Positions 18,557 through 18,936 of a DNA stretch of 18,936 bases are shown here, one piece after another. The stretch is from Larix sibirica (Eukaryota; Streptophyta; Pinopsida; Pinales; Pinaceae). The notes under the pieces were generated by a model. That model was not told where the DNA came from. It searched no databases and saw nothing but the letters and a program-made list of their open reading frames with translations. How positions within the stretch are numbered: the stretch's first letter is position 1; each line of letters opens with the position of its first letter. The position numbers and the translations under genes are program-made. The DNA lies in assembly GCA_004151065.3 (NCBI GenBank), contig NWUY0300062640.1, forward strand, positions 9,014 through 27,949, in the 5' to 3' direction.

Positions 18557-18936
18557 AGGATGTCTTACTATTCAGTGAACCTTTTTGAAAAGGATGCTTT
18601 TTATTAAAAGGATATGTATATTTTTTATTATAAATTAAGGTTTAGGTCTTATGGGTACTCATATTGAATGATAAATTAGGTAATCTAACTAAGAACATTA
18701 AAAAGTAACCATTCAAAAAGTGATAAGTGATATGAGAGTAATTGTATGTTTAATTAAACATATTAAACCATGAAGTTTTATAATAAGGATGTTATTTTTC
18801 AATGAGGTTCAATTTTATTTAGGAATGTGGTAAGTTTGATCTCTCTAGATGGTGTTAGATGGTGGATTCGTTATAATATGTGAATTGGGTGTGATTGTGC
18901 ATAACTTTTGGCTGGTCATAAAATGTAAAGGTTGTA
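18557..18936. other. AT-rich intergenic sequence, nothing recognised
   Basis: No coding frame, RNA gene or clear repeat could be supported up to the end of the window. Confidence 0.55.

Noticed and set aside
1-18936. Search for tRNA or rRNA genes, CRISPR arrays, telomere repeats or an intact transposase or reverse transcriptase.
   Set aside because: None was found by eye. The only tRNA-like signal is the incomplete SINE-type head at 16925-16981.

Overview
The window looks like nuclear DNA from a land plant, probably a seed plant with a large repeat-rich genome. A gymnosperm is my guess from the low gene density and the many old, stop-riddled coding fragments; this is inference. The sequence is strongly AT-rich, has no operon-like packing, and carries one clear plant-type gene in about 19 kb.

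The one convincing gene is an uninterrupted 973-codon reading frame on the minus strand (12619 down to 9698). It encodes a plant J-domain protein (DnaJ/Hsp40) with a CxxC zinc-ribbon-like segment and a C-terminal DUF3444 domain, joined by long low-complexity linkers. Its 5' side (12620 to about 13000) has the most promoter-like sequence in the window, with two short upstream ORFs (one a bare ATG-TAG) and two ACGTG cores. Its 3' side (about 8900-9697) has a gene-like rather than desert-like composition and may hold a spliced 3' UTR.

Left of the gene: 1-3560 is AT-rich desert with small tandem repeats and one weak open frame (481-828). At 3560-4600 there are decayed coding remnants on both strands. 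At 4741-4896 there is a diverged 78-bp tandem pair. At 5430-7383 there is a nested repeat block: an old diverged repeat, an 82-bp tandem repeat, an apparently perfect 819-bp duplication interrupted by a single N, and a 96-bp tandem pair. The block looks partly like an assembly join. 7384-8900 is intergenic.

Right of the gene: 13479-14440 and 14882-15520 (plus strand) hold decayed protein-coding sequence, readable over long distances with stops that are mostly TAG, as expected of an old methylated transposable element or pseudogene. 15521-18936 is repeat-derived desert with a tRNA-like SINE head (A and B boxes at 16932-16981), a CT/AT microsatellite, diverged direct repeats, and a degenerate satellite-like array at 18105-18556.

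I found no tRNA or rRNA gene, CRISPR array, intact transposon or novel multi-gene system. The items most worth a second look are the N-marked duplication, the TAG-biased decay, the uORFs of the J-protein gene and the SINE-like element.
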